A DNA stretch of 9,133 nucleotides, taken from positions 1-9,133 of the forward strand of contig NZ_CALNBI010000330.1 in NCBI RefSeq assembly GCF_937874145.1. Direction: 5' to 3'. A program made the position numbers and the translations under genes. The stretch comes from an uncultured Chitinophaga sp. (GTDB taxonomy: Bacteria; Bacteroidota; Bacteroidia; Chitinophagales; Chitinophagaceae). This document shows, piece by piece, positions 1-6,665 of the stretch. The first letter of the stretch is position 1. The number at the start of each line of letters is the position of its first letter. The notes under the pieces are model-generated. The model was not told where the DNA came from and ran no database searches. It was given only the letters and a program-made list of their open reading frames with translations.

Positions 1-144
1 AAGCCCGTTCACCGCATCCTGGAACCCTTCGCGGGAAGTAAACAGCAGGTCCATCGAAACTTCCGATTTCGGCGATACGTCGAGCCATTTGGTGCAGGAT
101 GCAAGCGCCAGCATGCCACAGATCAGTATGATATTTATTCTCAT
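1..144 (-). CDS. SusD/RagB-family outer-membrane lipoprotein, N-terminal 48 codons (partial)
   Basis: SusD-type proteins are surface lipoproteins that cap the SusC channel and capture a glycan or other oligomer before TonB-driven import. Only the first 48 codons are visible; the gene runs off the left edge. Translation from ATG at 144 gives a short hydrophobic signal sequence (MRINIILICGMLALASC) ending in a good lipobox, LASC, so Cys17 should be lipidated. The next residues, TKWLDVSPKSEVS and later FTSREGFQDAVNGL, match the usual start of the mature SusD fold, where a W/FLD-x-x-P motif is followed by a helix with F-x-x-A-x-N-G. The ATG lies 12 bases after the stop of the SusC-like gene on the same strand, the standard susC-susD order, so the two are almost certainly co-transcribed. 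The substrate-binding part lies outside the window, so specificity cannot be judged. Confidence 0.9.
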   Translation of the reverse strand, partial: MRINIILICGMLALASCTKWLDVSPKSEVSMDLLFTSREGFQDAVNGL

Positions 145-156
145 TGGGCGCAAGTT

Positions 157-3100
157 TTAGAATCTGGTTGAAAGAGTGAAGGTGATGCTCCGGGCAAACG
201 GATAATCGATACCGCGCTCGGCCTTAACGGTAGACCAGTAAGCCAGGTCGTTCATGTTGGCCGACAGGCGCAGGTAATGCATCCGCAGTCTTTTGTAGAA
301 GCTGGGCGGGAAGTCGTACGACAGGAACACGGATTTCAGCTCCAGCCTGTTCTCTTCCTGCACGAAGCGGGAGGAGGTCTGGGTGCTGCCCTGGTCGGCG
401 ATGTTCTTGAAGAAGGCCACATCACCGGGCTTGATCCAGCGCTCGGAAAGCACGCGGCTGTCTACGTTGTATCTCGGGTCCGCATTCTCCACGCGGTCTA
501 CCAGCGTCTGGTTGTAGATATCGCCGCCGAGCCTTGTCCAGAAGCGAACTTCCACCATGAACCCGCCGTATACGATGCTGGTGCCGAAGTTACCTTCGAG
601 CACGGGTGTTTCGTCGCCAACGGGCATGATATCTTTTACGTTGTAGTCAAAGGTGCGGGTGCCGTCGCGTTTCAGGAAGATCTCCTTGCCGGTTTCAGGA
701 TCGATACCGAGGGAGCGAACGGCGTAGATCGTGCTCATCGACTGCCCTTCCTGGAAGCGCAGCAGCGGTACCGATCGCAGTTCGGGCTTTTCGGTCTGTT
801 GCTTGTCGATCTCGTCGTTGAAGCTCTTCAGCGCGTTGGAGATTTTGGTGATCTCGTTGGAGTTGTGCACCAGGTTCACGTTGAAGTTCACGGACCATTT
901 GCGGCTGCGGAAGGCGTTCATGCGGAGGAACAGCTCATAGCCCTTGTTCACCATCTCGCCAAGGTTTTCCTTGTATTTGGGGAAACCGGTGCTGAGGGGA
1001 ACGTTCACGTCGGCCAGCAGGTCGCGGGTGTGTTTGTAGTAGTAACGCGGCGCCAGGTAGATGCGGTCGTTCCAGAGCGATGCTTCCAGCCCGAGGTCGT
1101 AGTTCTGCGTGCGCTGCCATTTCAGGCTGCGGTTGCCGTACTCTTTGAAGATGGCGCCTACACCGGTAGAGTACCAGTCGCCGCCGTAATATTCATAAGT
1201 CGTGTTGGACAGGTAAGAAGGGAAAGATACGTCTCCCGTAAGGCCTGTTGTAGCACGCAGTTTCAGCTGGTTGATGAACGGATGGCCTTGCAGGAAGGCC
1301 TCCTGGTGGAGGTTCCAGCCCATACCCATGGACCAGAAAGGCGCCATGCGGGAATCCGCCCCGAACTTGCTGGATCCGTCTACCCGGAAGGTAGCGTCGA
1401 GCAGGTAACGGTTCTTGTAAGCGTAGTTCACGGTAGCAAAGCCACCCGCCAGGCGCTGCTGGCGCGATTCTCCTTCGGGACGGGTATTGTTCTTATACCG
1501 GCGCGCGAAATTGATGTCGTTGAAACGGTCGTTCACGAACCCTTCGCCGATGGTTTCTTTTCTCCAATAATCGACCGACTGCATATTGAAGCCGCCGGTA
1601 GCGGTCAGGTAGTTGCCGCCGATCTGGGTGTTGTAGTTCAGGGTGATGTTACCATCCCACTGCGTTTCCTTGTCGGTTGCGAAGAGGTATTCGCCCCTGT
1701 TTTTCAGATCGTCCCCTTCATAATCATAATATGCGTTGCTGAAGGGCGAAGTGAATTTATCCACGGAGTTGCCGCGTCGGATGAAGCTCACTTCGGAGCG
1801 CACGCGCCATTGCGGGTTGAAGTTGTATTCCAGCGCGAGGATGTCGGTGAACTCGAGATATTCGCTCTTGTCGAAGTTGCCGATGGTGGATTCGTACATC
1901 GGGTTGAGCACGGCGGAGTTGATAACACCGTTGCCAACTCCCCCACGGGAATTCCACATGTCCACTTCACGGATGAGGCGGCCCAGGCTGTCGGTTTTCG
2001 GGTAGTAAGGGTTCATCCTTACATAGTTCGAGAAGCTCCCGAAATTGCTGTTCTTCTGGTTCACCTGCGTGATCGTAAACATGTTGCGGGCCAGGAATTT
2101 GTTGTTCTCGCCCAGGTTGTAGCTGAGAGTGTTGGAAAGGCTGTAACGGTCGCGGCCCGAACCTTTCATCACACCGCCGTTGCTCTGGTAGCGGGCATCC
2201 ACACCATATTTCACGGCGCGGGTACCGCCCTGCAGCGACACGGAATGGCGATGGCCCAGCTCCGTTTGCACGGGCTGCGACAGCCAGTAGGTGTTCACCC
2301 CCGCCAGTACGTTCTGCCGTTTCCGGTAATACTGTTTTTCCAGCTCGTCGGGCGCATCCACCTCGTTATCGGTATATAGCCCCGCGAGCCTTTCGTATTC
2401 CAGTTTATCTTTTGCATTGAGGACGTTGTAAGCCGTCAGATCAGGCGCCACCACGTTCAGTTCGTAGTTGTAGTGCAGTTCGAGCTTGCCTTCTTTCGGC
2501 GCTTTGGTGTAAATCACCACAACGCCGTTGGAAGCGCGGGAACCATAGATCGCCGTGGCCGCCGCATCTTTCAGCAGGGTGATGGTTTCCACACGGTTCA
2601 TATCGAGGTCGAAGATCGCCTGGATATTGGTGGGATAGCCGTCGAGGATGAAGAGCGGCAGGTTGGTAACGGACGCCAGCTGGTTGCGGCTCAGCACGTT
2701 GTCGGTATTGGCCGGCAATGCGGTTGTTCCCCGGATGCTGATATTGGGCAGCGCGTTGGGGTTGGAGCCGGCCAGGTTGTTCTCCGCTAGGCGGAAAGAC
2801 GGGTCATAGGCCTGGATACTGGACAGGATATTCTGCGGGTTGAAGCGCTTGAGCTCTTCACCCGTGATCGTTACGGCAGAGCCGGTGTAGTTGTCGCGCT
2901 TGATACGCTGGTAGCCGGTGATCACAACGTCTTTCATGGACTGCACATCGGTGAGCAGTTTCACGTCCAGCTGCGTGCGCTTGCCGGGTTTCACTTCCTG
3001 GGCCTTGTAGCCGATGAAGGAGAAGACGAGCGTGGCGCTGGGGGGAACGTTGTTGATCTGGTAGCGGCCGTTGTCGTTGGTTTTGGTACCGTTGGTGGTG

Positions 3101-3618
3101 CCTTTGACGAGCACGGTTACCCCGGGCAATGCGAGGCCCTGTTCATCGGTAACTGTACCGTGCACTGAAGCCTGTTGCTGCGGGATGGCGGAAAGGTCCT
3201 GCATGCCGGAGGTTTTCGCTGCGGGTTGCGCGGGCCGGGCCGGAGCGGGCGCTGCGGGCGCCGGTGCGGACTTTTCCTTTTTGTAAATGATGTAATCGTT
3301 GCCGGAAGCATGTTCCGCTTCGAGCCCGAAGGCGGCGAGGTAGCGGTTGATGTAGGTGATGACAGCTTCGCCGGCGTGCGGAGGCGGAGGGTCTACCTGG
3401 AGGTTGCCCACGGTATTGCCCATGTAGTTGATCCGGACGCGGAGCTCTTTCTCCATGTTGGCAAGCACGCGTTTAAGCGGCATCTTGCGGCCTCCCGGTT
3501 CCTGGTACGAGAGGGCCGTTTCCCTTTGCGGCAAGTTGTTTGCCGAAGCAGCTTGTGCGGCGCCCACTGTAAGGCACATCGCCAGCGTCAGGCATCGGCC
3601 GGCGTTGAATTGTCCCAT
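157..3618 (-). CDS. SusC/RagA-family TonB-dependent outer-membrane receptor with N-terminal STN signalling domain
   Basis: This is an active importer of the SusC type: a 22-strand barrel closed by a plug and energised by TonB-ExbBD. The protein has 1153 residues. A Sec signal peptide covers about 1-26 (hydrophobic core, AQAASA). An STN domain covers about 41-115 (KMPLKRVLANMEKELRVRI... NDYIIYKK). An Ala/Pro-rich linker follows (117-135), then a CarboxypepD_reg-like domain (151-225; HGTVTDEQGLALPGVTVLVKG). The TonB-box-like segment is MKDVVITGYQ (228-237). The plug spans about 240-375 and includes SIRGTTA, FILDGYP and TLLKDAAATAIYGSRASNGV. The barrel continues to a terminal phenylalanine (TFTLSTRF), typical of outer-membrane barrels. 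SusC proteins without STN are usually nearer 1000 residues. STN domains occur in receptors that signal to FecR-type anti-sigma factors, and such a gene lies directly upstream. The linked susD-like gene follows 12 bases after the stop. Transported substrate is unknown. Confidence 0.96.
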   Translation of the reverse strand: MGQFNAGRCLTLAMCLTVGAAQAASANNLPQRETALSYQEPGGRKMPLKRVLANMEKELRVRINYMGNTVGNLQVDPPPPHAGEAVITYINRYLAAFGLEAEHASGNDYIIYKKEKSAPAPAAPAPARPAQPAAKTSGMQDLSAIPQQQASVHGTVTDEQGLALPGVTVLVKGTTNGTKTNDNGRYQINNVPPSATLVFSFIGYKAQEVKPGKRTQLDVKLLTDVQSMKDVVITGYQRIKRDNYTGSAVTITGEELKRFNPQNILSSIQAYDPSFRLAENNLAGSNPNALPNISIRGTTALPANTDNVLSRNQLASVTNLPLFILDGYPTNIQAIFDLDMNRVETITLLKDAAATAIYGSRASNGVVVIYTKAPKEGKLELHYNYELNVVAPDLTAYNVLNAKDKLEYERLAGLYTDNEVDAPDELEKQYYRKRQNVLAGVNTYWLSQPVQTELGHRHSVSLQGGTRAVKYGVDARYQSNGGVMKGSGRDRYSLSNTLSYNLGENNKFLARNMFTITQVNQKNSNFGSFSNYVRMNPYYPKTDSLGRLIREVDMWNSRGGVGNGVINSAVLNPMYESTIGNFDKSEYLEFTDILALEYNFNPQWRVRSEVSFIRRGNSVDKFTSPFSNAYYDYEGDDLKNRGEYLFATDKETQWDGNITLNYNTQIGGNYLTATGGFNMQSVDYWRKETIGEGFVNDRFNDINFARRYKNNTRPEGESRQQRLAGGFATVNYAYKNRYLLDATFRVDGSSKFGADSRMAPFWSMGMGWNLHQEAFLQGHPFINQLKLRATTGLTGDVSFPSYLSNTTYEYYGGDWYSTGVGAIFKEYGNRSLKWQRTQNYDLGLEASLWNDRIYLAPRYYYKHTRDLLADVNVPLSTGFPKYKENLGEMVNKGYELFLRMNAFRSRKWSVNFNVNLVHNSNEITKISNALKSFNDEIDKQQTEKPELRSVPLLRFQEGQSMSTIYAVRSLGIDPETGKEIFLKRDGTRTFDYNVKDIMPVGDETPVLEGNFGTSIVYGGFMVEVRFWTRLGGDIYNQTLVDRVENADPRYNVDSRVLSERWIKPGDVAFFKNIADQGSTQTSSRFVQEENRLELKSVFLSYDFPPSFYKRLRMHYLRLSANMNDLAYWSTVKAERGIDYPFARSITFTLSTRF
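3214..3270 (-). other. Ala/Pro-rich linker between STN and CarboxypepD_reg domains of the SusC-like receptor
   Basis: Residues 117-135 of the receptor are a low-complexity run of alternating Ala and Pro with one Arg, one Gln and a terminal Lys, encoded by GC-rich repetitive DNA. It joins the periplasmic STN domain to the CarboxypepD_reg-like domain. Such Pro/Ala tethers are stiff and extended, which would hold STN out in the periplasm within reach of FecR. The mechanical role is inferred. Confidence 0.6.
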
Positions 3619-3697
3619 AGCAATGTAGATTTAGGTTGGTTGTTAGTCACGATGTCTGTTTCGTTGCTCATCCATCAGGCAATAATTTTCCCTATCG

Positions 3698-3718
3698 CGC
3701 CGCTGCATGCCGCGGGCG
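3698..3718. other. GC-rich imperfect hairpin in the 153-base fecR-susC intergenic region
   Basis: CGCCGC (3698-3703) can pair with GC-G-GGCG (3712-3718) around an eight-base loop with one bulged G. No T-run follows on either strand, so it is not a canonical intrinsic terminator. In the minus-strand transcript it would sit about 80-100 nt before the susC start codon. It could be a leader structure, a processing or attenuation site, or chance in GC-rich DNA. I saw no convincing TAnnTTTG promoter in the same gap. Confidence 0.25.
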
Positions 3719-3771
3719 TAGTCCGGTTACCCGGCTTTAAATAAATATGTATGCTGATAAATTTCTACTTT

Positions 3772-4788
3772 CTACTGTCCCCCTTTCCTTCGGATCACGT
3801 AACTGTCCTTTCCGTTTTCCGTGATCGTGATATCAAAAGACCGCGACAATGTTTTGAAAAACACGTCGATATGATCGGTCGGTATTGTTCCGGTGAATGT
3901 TTCTTTCAGCATGGCGGTATCTTCCAGCTGAACTTTCACGCCGGTGTTCTCCTGCAAAGCCAGCAGCACTTCGGCCAGCGTGGCGTCATGGAAGATGAGG
4001 CGCTGCTGTTGCCAGGCGGCGTATTGCACGGGGTCTACCTGGTTATTGGAGAGCTCCCGGCGCTCGGCAGACCAGGTGACCATATCCCCCGGCTTCATGG
4101 CGATCAGCGCCGTGTCTTTCCGGTTGAGTTTCAGGTTCACCTTCCCGTTCTGGAGCACCACCTGCGTTTGCACGCGGCGGGTGTTGACGTTGAAGGCGGT
4201 CCCCACCACCTGGATGTCTACATCATCCGTATGTACAATGAACTTCTGGTTGGCGGCGAGATGCTTCACTTCGAAGAAGGCTTCTCCGCCCAGCCACACT
4301 TCCCGGGTAGAATCGGCATGCCAGATGGCGGCATATTTTACCGTGGAATTTACATTGAGGCAGATTTCCGAGCCGTCGGGCAGGGTGATGTTTTTCACAT
4401 CGCCGTAGCCGGTAGCCATGGTAACAAATTCTTTTCCCGCTTCCCTTCCCTGCATCCAAACGATCGCCACGATGCCAATGATCGCTGCGGCGGCGGCCCA
4501 TGGCAGCCAGCGCACCAGGGTGCGGCGGCTATTGCGGGCGGGCGCAGCATCGATGGTGGCCATTACTTTCGCCCAGGTCGCTTCCTGCATGGAAGCTGCC
4601 GGAACGGCTTCCCGCTCGTCGGTCATCAGCAACCAGTCTGCCGCGGCCTGTACGGTAGCCGCGTGCTCCGGGTGCCGGTGCGTCCATGCCTCCCATTCCT
4701 CCGTAGAGCGGGCGTCCTTTGCAAGGACCCACTCCCGGAATCCGGGCTGCGATAAGAAGTATTCCAACGTGAAAGTCTGGTCGGCCAT
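3772..4788 (-). CDS. FecR-family anti-sigma factor (transmembrane regulator)
   Basis: FecR-type proteins hold an ECF sigma factor through a cytoplasmic N-terminus, cross the inner membrane once, and read the state of an outer-membrane receptor through a periplasmic C-terminus. This one has 338 residues. The cytoplasmic part is about 1-93, with W-rich helices (EWEAWTHRHPEHAATVQAAADW) of the anti-sigma type. A single membrane helix lies at about 95-112 (WLPWAAAAAIIGIVAIVW). The FecR domain spans about 124-220: GYGDVKNITLPDGSEICLN, VWLGGEAFFEV, FIVHTDDVDIQVVGTAFNV. The C-terminal part, about 264-335 (FHDATLAEVLLALQENTGVKV... FTGTI), is the DUF4974/STN-like domain usual in Bacteroidota FecR. The gene lies 78 bases after the sigma gene and 153 bases before the STN-bearing susC gene on one strand, which fixes its role. 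The ATG at 4788 is the natural start. Confidence 0.95.
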   Translation of the reverse strand: MADQTFTLEYFLSQPGFREWVLAKDARSTEEWEAWTHRHPEHAATVQAAADWLLMTDEREAVPAASMQEATWAKVMATIDAAPARNSRRTLVRWLPWAAAAAIIGIVAIVWMQGREAGKEFVTMATGYGDVKNITLPDGSEICLNVNSTVKYAAIWHADSTREVWLGGEAFFEVKHLAANQKFIVHTDDVDIQVVGTAFNVNTRRVQTQVVLQNGKVNLKLNRKDTALIAMKPGDMVTWSAERRELSNNQVDPVQYAAWQQQRLIFHDATLAEVLLALQENTGVKVQLEDTAMLKETFTGTIPTDHIDVFFKTLSRSFDITITENGKDSYVIRRKGGQ

Positions 4789-4866
4789 GATGATTACTTA
4801 TACAGGTAAAGCAGGAGGTAAAGGAAATCTTAGCGCCTTTCCCTGTTAATTCTTAAATATTTTTTT

Positions 4867-5508
4867 TCAGTATATAATTCCGTTCCCGAGGAAAGTGATT
4901 GCAAAAACGATTTTGTCGCTGTTGTCTTTTAAATATTTCAGCGCTTTCGAGAGCAATACGTAGGCGGAGTTGACGGAAAGGGACATGATATCCGCGGTTT
5001 CGCGGGTATCGAGGCCGTGGTAATAACGGAGGTACAGCACTTCCTGCTGCCGGGGCGGCAGTTGGGACATGACGCCCGCCAGGCGCGCCCTGCGCTGGAG
5101 ATCGTTTTGCCGGCCGATAAGATCGTCTTCGGGGGAAGATGCGGGCGCATCGTAAAAGGTATCGTCGTCGCTCAGCACGAGCTGCCTGCCGAGGTGGCGG
5201 AGGATACGCCGCTTGAGGCTGGAAAGCAGGTAGAACCGGATGGAATCCGTGGAAGAAAGCCCGCTCCTGCCCTGCCAGATGCTCACGAATACGTCGTGGA
5301 TGGCGTCCTGCACGAGTGTCTCGTCTGCATGTACCTTCATGCCATAGCCGAAAAGCGGGCGGAAGTGCTGCCGGTAAATATAATCCAGCGCACCACGGTC
5401 GCCTTCTTTCACTTTATTCCACAGGGCCGGGTCGGACAGGTGAGCGTACGTCCCGCCCGTTTCGATAATATGTTCTGTACCGTTGCTCAATGCCGTTAAA
5501 GATAACAA
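4867..5508 (-). CDS. RNA polymerase ECF-type sigma-70 factor (Bacteroidota FecI-like)
   Basis: This is an alternative sigma factor of the extracytoplasmic-function class, predicted to drive the susCD-type genes downstream when released by FecR. Read from TTG at 5508 it has 213 residues. Region 2 covers about 40-105 (ALDYIYRQHFRPLFGYGMKV, VQDAIHDVFVSIWQGR, SIRFYLLSSLKRRI). Region 4 covers about 140-195 (LPPRQQEVLYLRYYHGLDTRETADIMSLS, then the recognition helix region VNSAYVLLSKALKYLK). A hydrophobic tail (VFAITFLGNGIIY) ends the protein, as in many Bacteroidota members. The start is uncertain. The frame is closed by TAA at 5560-5562, and no ATG occurs before Met57, inside region 2. TTG at 5508 or TTG at 5490 (207 residues) are the choices; 5490 sits just after a promoter-like box. 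The aroQ terminator lies immediately upstream, so the gene probably has its own promoter. Confidence 0.93.
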   Translation of the reverse strand: MLSLTALSNGTEHIIETGGTYAHLSDPALWNKVKEGDRGALDYIYRQHFRPLFGYGMKVHADETLVQDAIHDVFVSIWQGRSGLSSTDSIRFYLLSSLKRRILRHLGRQLVLSDDDTFYDAPASSPEDDLIGRQNDLQRRARLAGVMSQLPPRQQEVLYLRYYHGLDTRETADIMSLSVNSAYVLLSKALKYLKDNSDKIVFAITFLGNGIIY

Positions 5509-5527
5509 TGGGAATGATGGAATGCAA
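5497..5527 (-). promoter_or_regulatory. Candidate Bacteroidota promoter for the ECF sigma gene
   Basis: On the minus strand TTG (5527-5525) is followed after 20 bases by TATCTTTA (5504-5497), which matches seven of eight positions of the Bacteroidota -7 box TAnnTTTG. It lies just beyond the aroQ terminator. The box is followed by six bases and then TTG (5490), so transcription could begin at or next to that codon. If this promoter is used, the TTG at 5508 would not be on the transcript. Short motifs like this arise by chance. Confidence 0.4.
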
Positions 5528-5530
5528 CAG

Positions 5531-5561
5531 AAAAGGCTCCCTGGCTTGCCGGGGAGCCCTT
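5531..5561 (-). terminator. Intrinsic terminator after aroQ
   Basis: GGCTCCC (5535-5541) pairs with GGGAGCC (5552-5558) around a ten-base loop. The stem extends by a G-U and two A-U pairs. On the minus strand it is followed by TTTT (5534-5531), and it begins about 24 bases after the aroQ stop. There is no T-run on the plus-strand side, so it acts for minus-strand transcription only. It separates ubiX-aroQ from the sigma/FecR/SusCD unit. Confidence 0.8.
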
Positions 5562-5584
5562 ATCATGCAGAAAATCAACTATTT

Positions 5585-6004
5585 TCAACGCTCCAGAAAA
5601 AAACGGACGGCCAGGTCGTACCCTTTCATCCCCAAACCGGTGATCACCCCCACCGCCTTTCCGCCGGTGATGGACTTATGCCGGAATTCTTCCCTGGCGT
5701 ACACATTGCTGATATGGACCTCCACCACAGGCGTATTGATCCCCGCGATCGCGTCGCGGAGGGCGTAGGAATAATGGGTATACGCACCGCCGTTCAGGAT
5801 GATGCCGTCGTATGTAAAACCGAATTCATGCAGCTTGTCAATCAGCACGCCTTCCACATTGCTCTGGAAGTACGTCAGTTCCACATCCGGGAATGCGGCT
5901 TTCAGGGTTTCGAAATACTGGTCGAAAGAGATCTTACCGTAGACCTCCGGTTCGCGCTTGCCCAACAGGTTGAGGTTGGGGCCGTTGATGATGGCTATTT
6001 TCAT
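5585..6004 (-). CDS. aroQ: 3-dehydroquinate dehydratase, type II
   Basis: It catalyses the third step of the shikimate pathway, 3-dehydroquinate to 3-dehydroshikimate, by trans-elimination in a cytosolic dodecamer. The product has 139 residues, close to the usual 140-150 of this compact flavodoxin-like family. The start is MKIAIINGPNLNLLG at 6004; an in-frame ATG at 6049 would add 15 unrelated residues and overlap ubiX. Visible motifs are the N-terminal NGPNLNLLG; the lid segment R17-E-P-E-V-Y22-G with the catalytic tyrosine; NGGAYTHYS (71-79), where most other phyla have NPGAYTH; EVHISN (95-100), with the active-site His97; and REEFRHKS (104-111). The gene starts 19 bases after the ubiX stop on the same strand, suggesting one transcript, and ends at a clear intrinsic terminator. 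Confidence 0.97.
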   Translation of the reverse strand: MKIAIINGPNLNLLGKREPEVYGKISFDQYFETLKAAFPDVELTYFQSNVEGVLIDKLHEFGFTYDGIILNGGAYTHYSYALRDAIAGINTPVVEVHISNVYAREEFRHKSITGGKAVGVITGLGMKGYDLAVRFFLER

Positions 6005-6023
6005 GTGATAGATTGCTGTTTGG

Positions 6024-6584
6024 TTATTCTCCCCAACGGAAGGTGTCATGGTCCAGCCCCGCCAGGTCGATGACGCGGTCCACCACCGTGGCCGCCACTT
6101 CCTCGATCGTCTGCGGCCGGGAGTAAAACGAAGGCGTGGCCGGGCAAATGATCCCTCCCGCTTCCGTGACCGCCTGCATATTCCGGATGTGGACCAGGTT
6201 GTAAGGGGTATCGCGCAGCACGCAGATCAGTTTCCGGCGCTCTTTCAGCACCACGTCCGCCGCCCGGGTGATCAGGTCGTTGGAGATCCCGCCGGCGATC
6301 CGGCCCAGGGTACCCATCGAACAGGGACAAATAATCATGGTATCGAAGCGCCCGCTGCCGCTGGCAAAGGGAGCGTGGAAATCGCCCTGCGAAAAGAACG
6401 GGAACGGCAGCTGCTCGTATCCCTTCTCGTCCAGCTCCGTTTCCCAGACCGTTTTGGCATTCTCCGTCATCACAATGGCCACCTGGTCGATCTGCTCCTT
6501 CATCCCGGCCAGCTTTTGGAGGAGCTGGCGGGCGTAAATGGACCCGCTGGCCCCGGTAACCGCCACAACTATACGATGCTTCAT
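6024..6584 (-). CDS. ubiX: Flavin prenyltransferase UbiX
   Basis: UbiX joins a dimethylallyl group to FMN, making prenylated FMN, the cofactor of UbiD-type decarboxylases used in quinone and aromatic-acid metabolism. The product has 186 residues, normal for this Rossmann-like flavoprotein. Motifs: VAVTGASGSIYARQLL (7-22) for FMN binding; CPCSMGTLGRIAGGISNDL (86-104); the strongly conserved LITRAADVVLKERRKL (104-119); RDTPYNLVHIRNM (124-136); and PATPSFYSRPQT (148-159). No key residue appears to be missing. It starts at ATG 6584, just after the terminator of the preceding gene, and aroQ follows 19 bases after its stop. No ubiD homologue lies in this window, so the partner decarboxylase must be encoded elsewhere if present. 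Some family members were long called phenolic acid decarboxylase subunit B (Pad1/VdcB); the biochemical role is the same. Confidence 0.96.
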   Translation of the reverse strand: MKHRIVVAVTGASGSIYARQLLQKLAGMKEQIDQVAIVMTENAKTVWETELDEKGYEQLPFPFFSQGDFHAPFASGSGRFDTMIICPCSMGTLGRIAGGISNDLITRAADVVLKERRKLICVLRDTPYNLVHIRNMQAVTEAGGIICPATPSFYSRPQTIEEVAATVVDRVIDLAGLDHDTFRWGE

Positions 6585-6588
6585 ACGG

Positions 6589-6596
6589 CAAATCTA
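6589..6596 (-). promoter_or_regulatory. Candidate -7 box (TAGATTTG) for ubiX
   Basis: TAGATTTG matches the Bacteroidota -7 consensus TAnnTTTG exactly and lies four bases before the ubiX ATG. It directly follows the T-run of the preceding terminator. No clear TTG is present about 19-20 bases upstream (the sequence there is T-rich), so the promoter is only half supported. If real, the transcript would start at or very near the ATG. Confidence 0.35.
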
Positions 6597-6597
6597 C

Positions 6598-6647
6598 AAA
6601 AAACACGGTCCTGTTAAAAAGCAATTACACTTTTCAACAGGACCGTG
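6598..6647 (-). terminator. Strong intrinsic terminator after the ytxJ-like gene
   Basis: A perfect 12-base inverted repeat, CACGGTCCTGTT (6604-6615) with AACAGGACCGTG (6636-6647), encloses a 20-base loop. The loop can add four further A-U pairs across one bulge. On the minus strand the stem runs straight into TTTTTT (6603-6598). It begins 18 bases after the stop of the ytxJ-like gene. The plus-strand side has no T-run, so the direction is clear. Confidence 0.92.
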
Positions 6648-6665
6648 CCATCGGTGAATATTTTC

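Noticed and set aside
277..2379. 700-codon open frame on the plus strand opposite the SusC-like gene
   Set aside because: It lies wholly inside the well-supported receptor gene, and its translation is a Val/His/Gly-rich sequence with no recognisable domain. Long antisense frames are common in GC-rich genes.
3751..4755. 334-codon plus-strand frame opposite fecR
   Set aside because: It mirrors the fecR codons, has no recognised motif, and the opposite strand has clear FecR domains and a membrane helix.
5564..5566. ATG as an upstream start for the sigma factor
   Set aside because: It is not in the sigma frame (a TAA at 5560-5562 closes that frame) and lies next to the terminator stem.
6005..6049. 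Upstream ATG at 6049 giving AroQ 15 extra residues
   Set aside because: The extra residues are unrelated to the family, overlap the ubiX coding end, and the conserved N-terminus MKIAIINGPNLNLLG begins at 6004.
6604..6647. Perfect 12-base inverted repeat considered as a mobile-element end or recombination site
   Set aside because: It is followed directly by six T on the minus strand, lies 18 bases after a stop codon, and has no transposase, integrase or target duplication nearby, so a terminator explains it.
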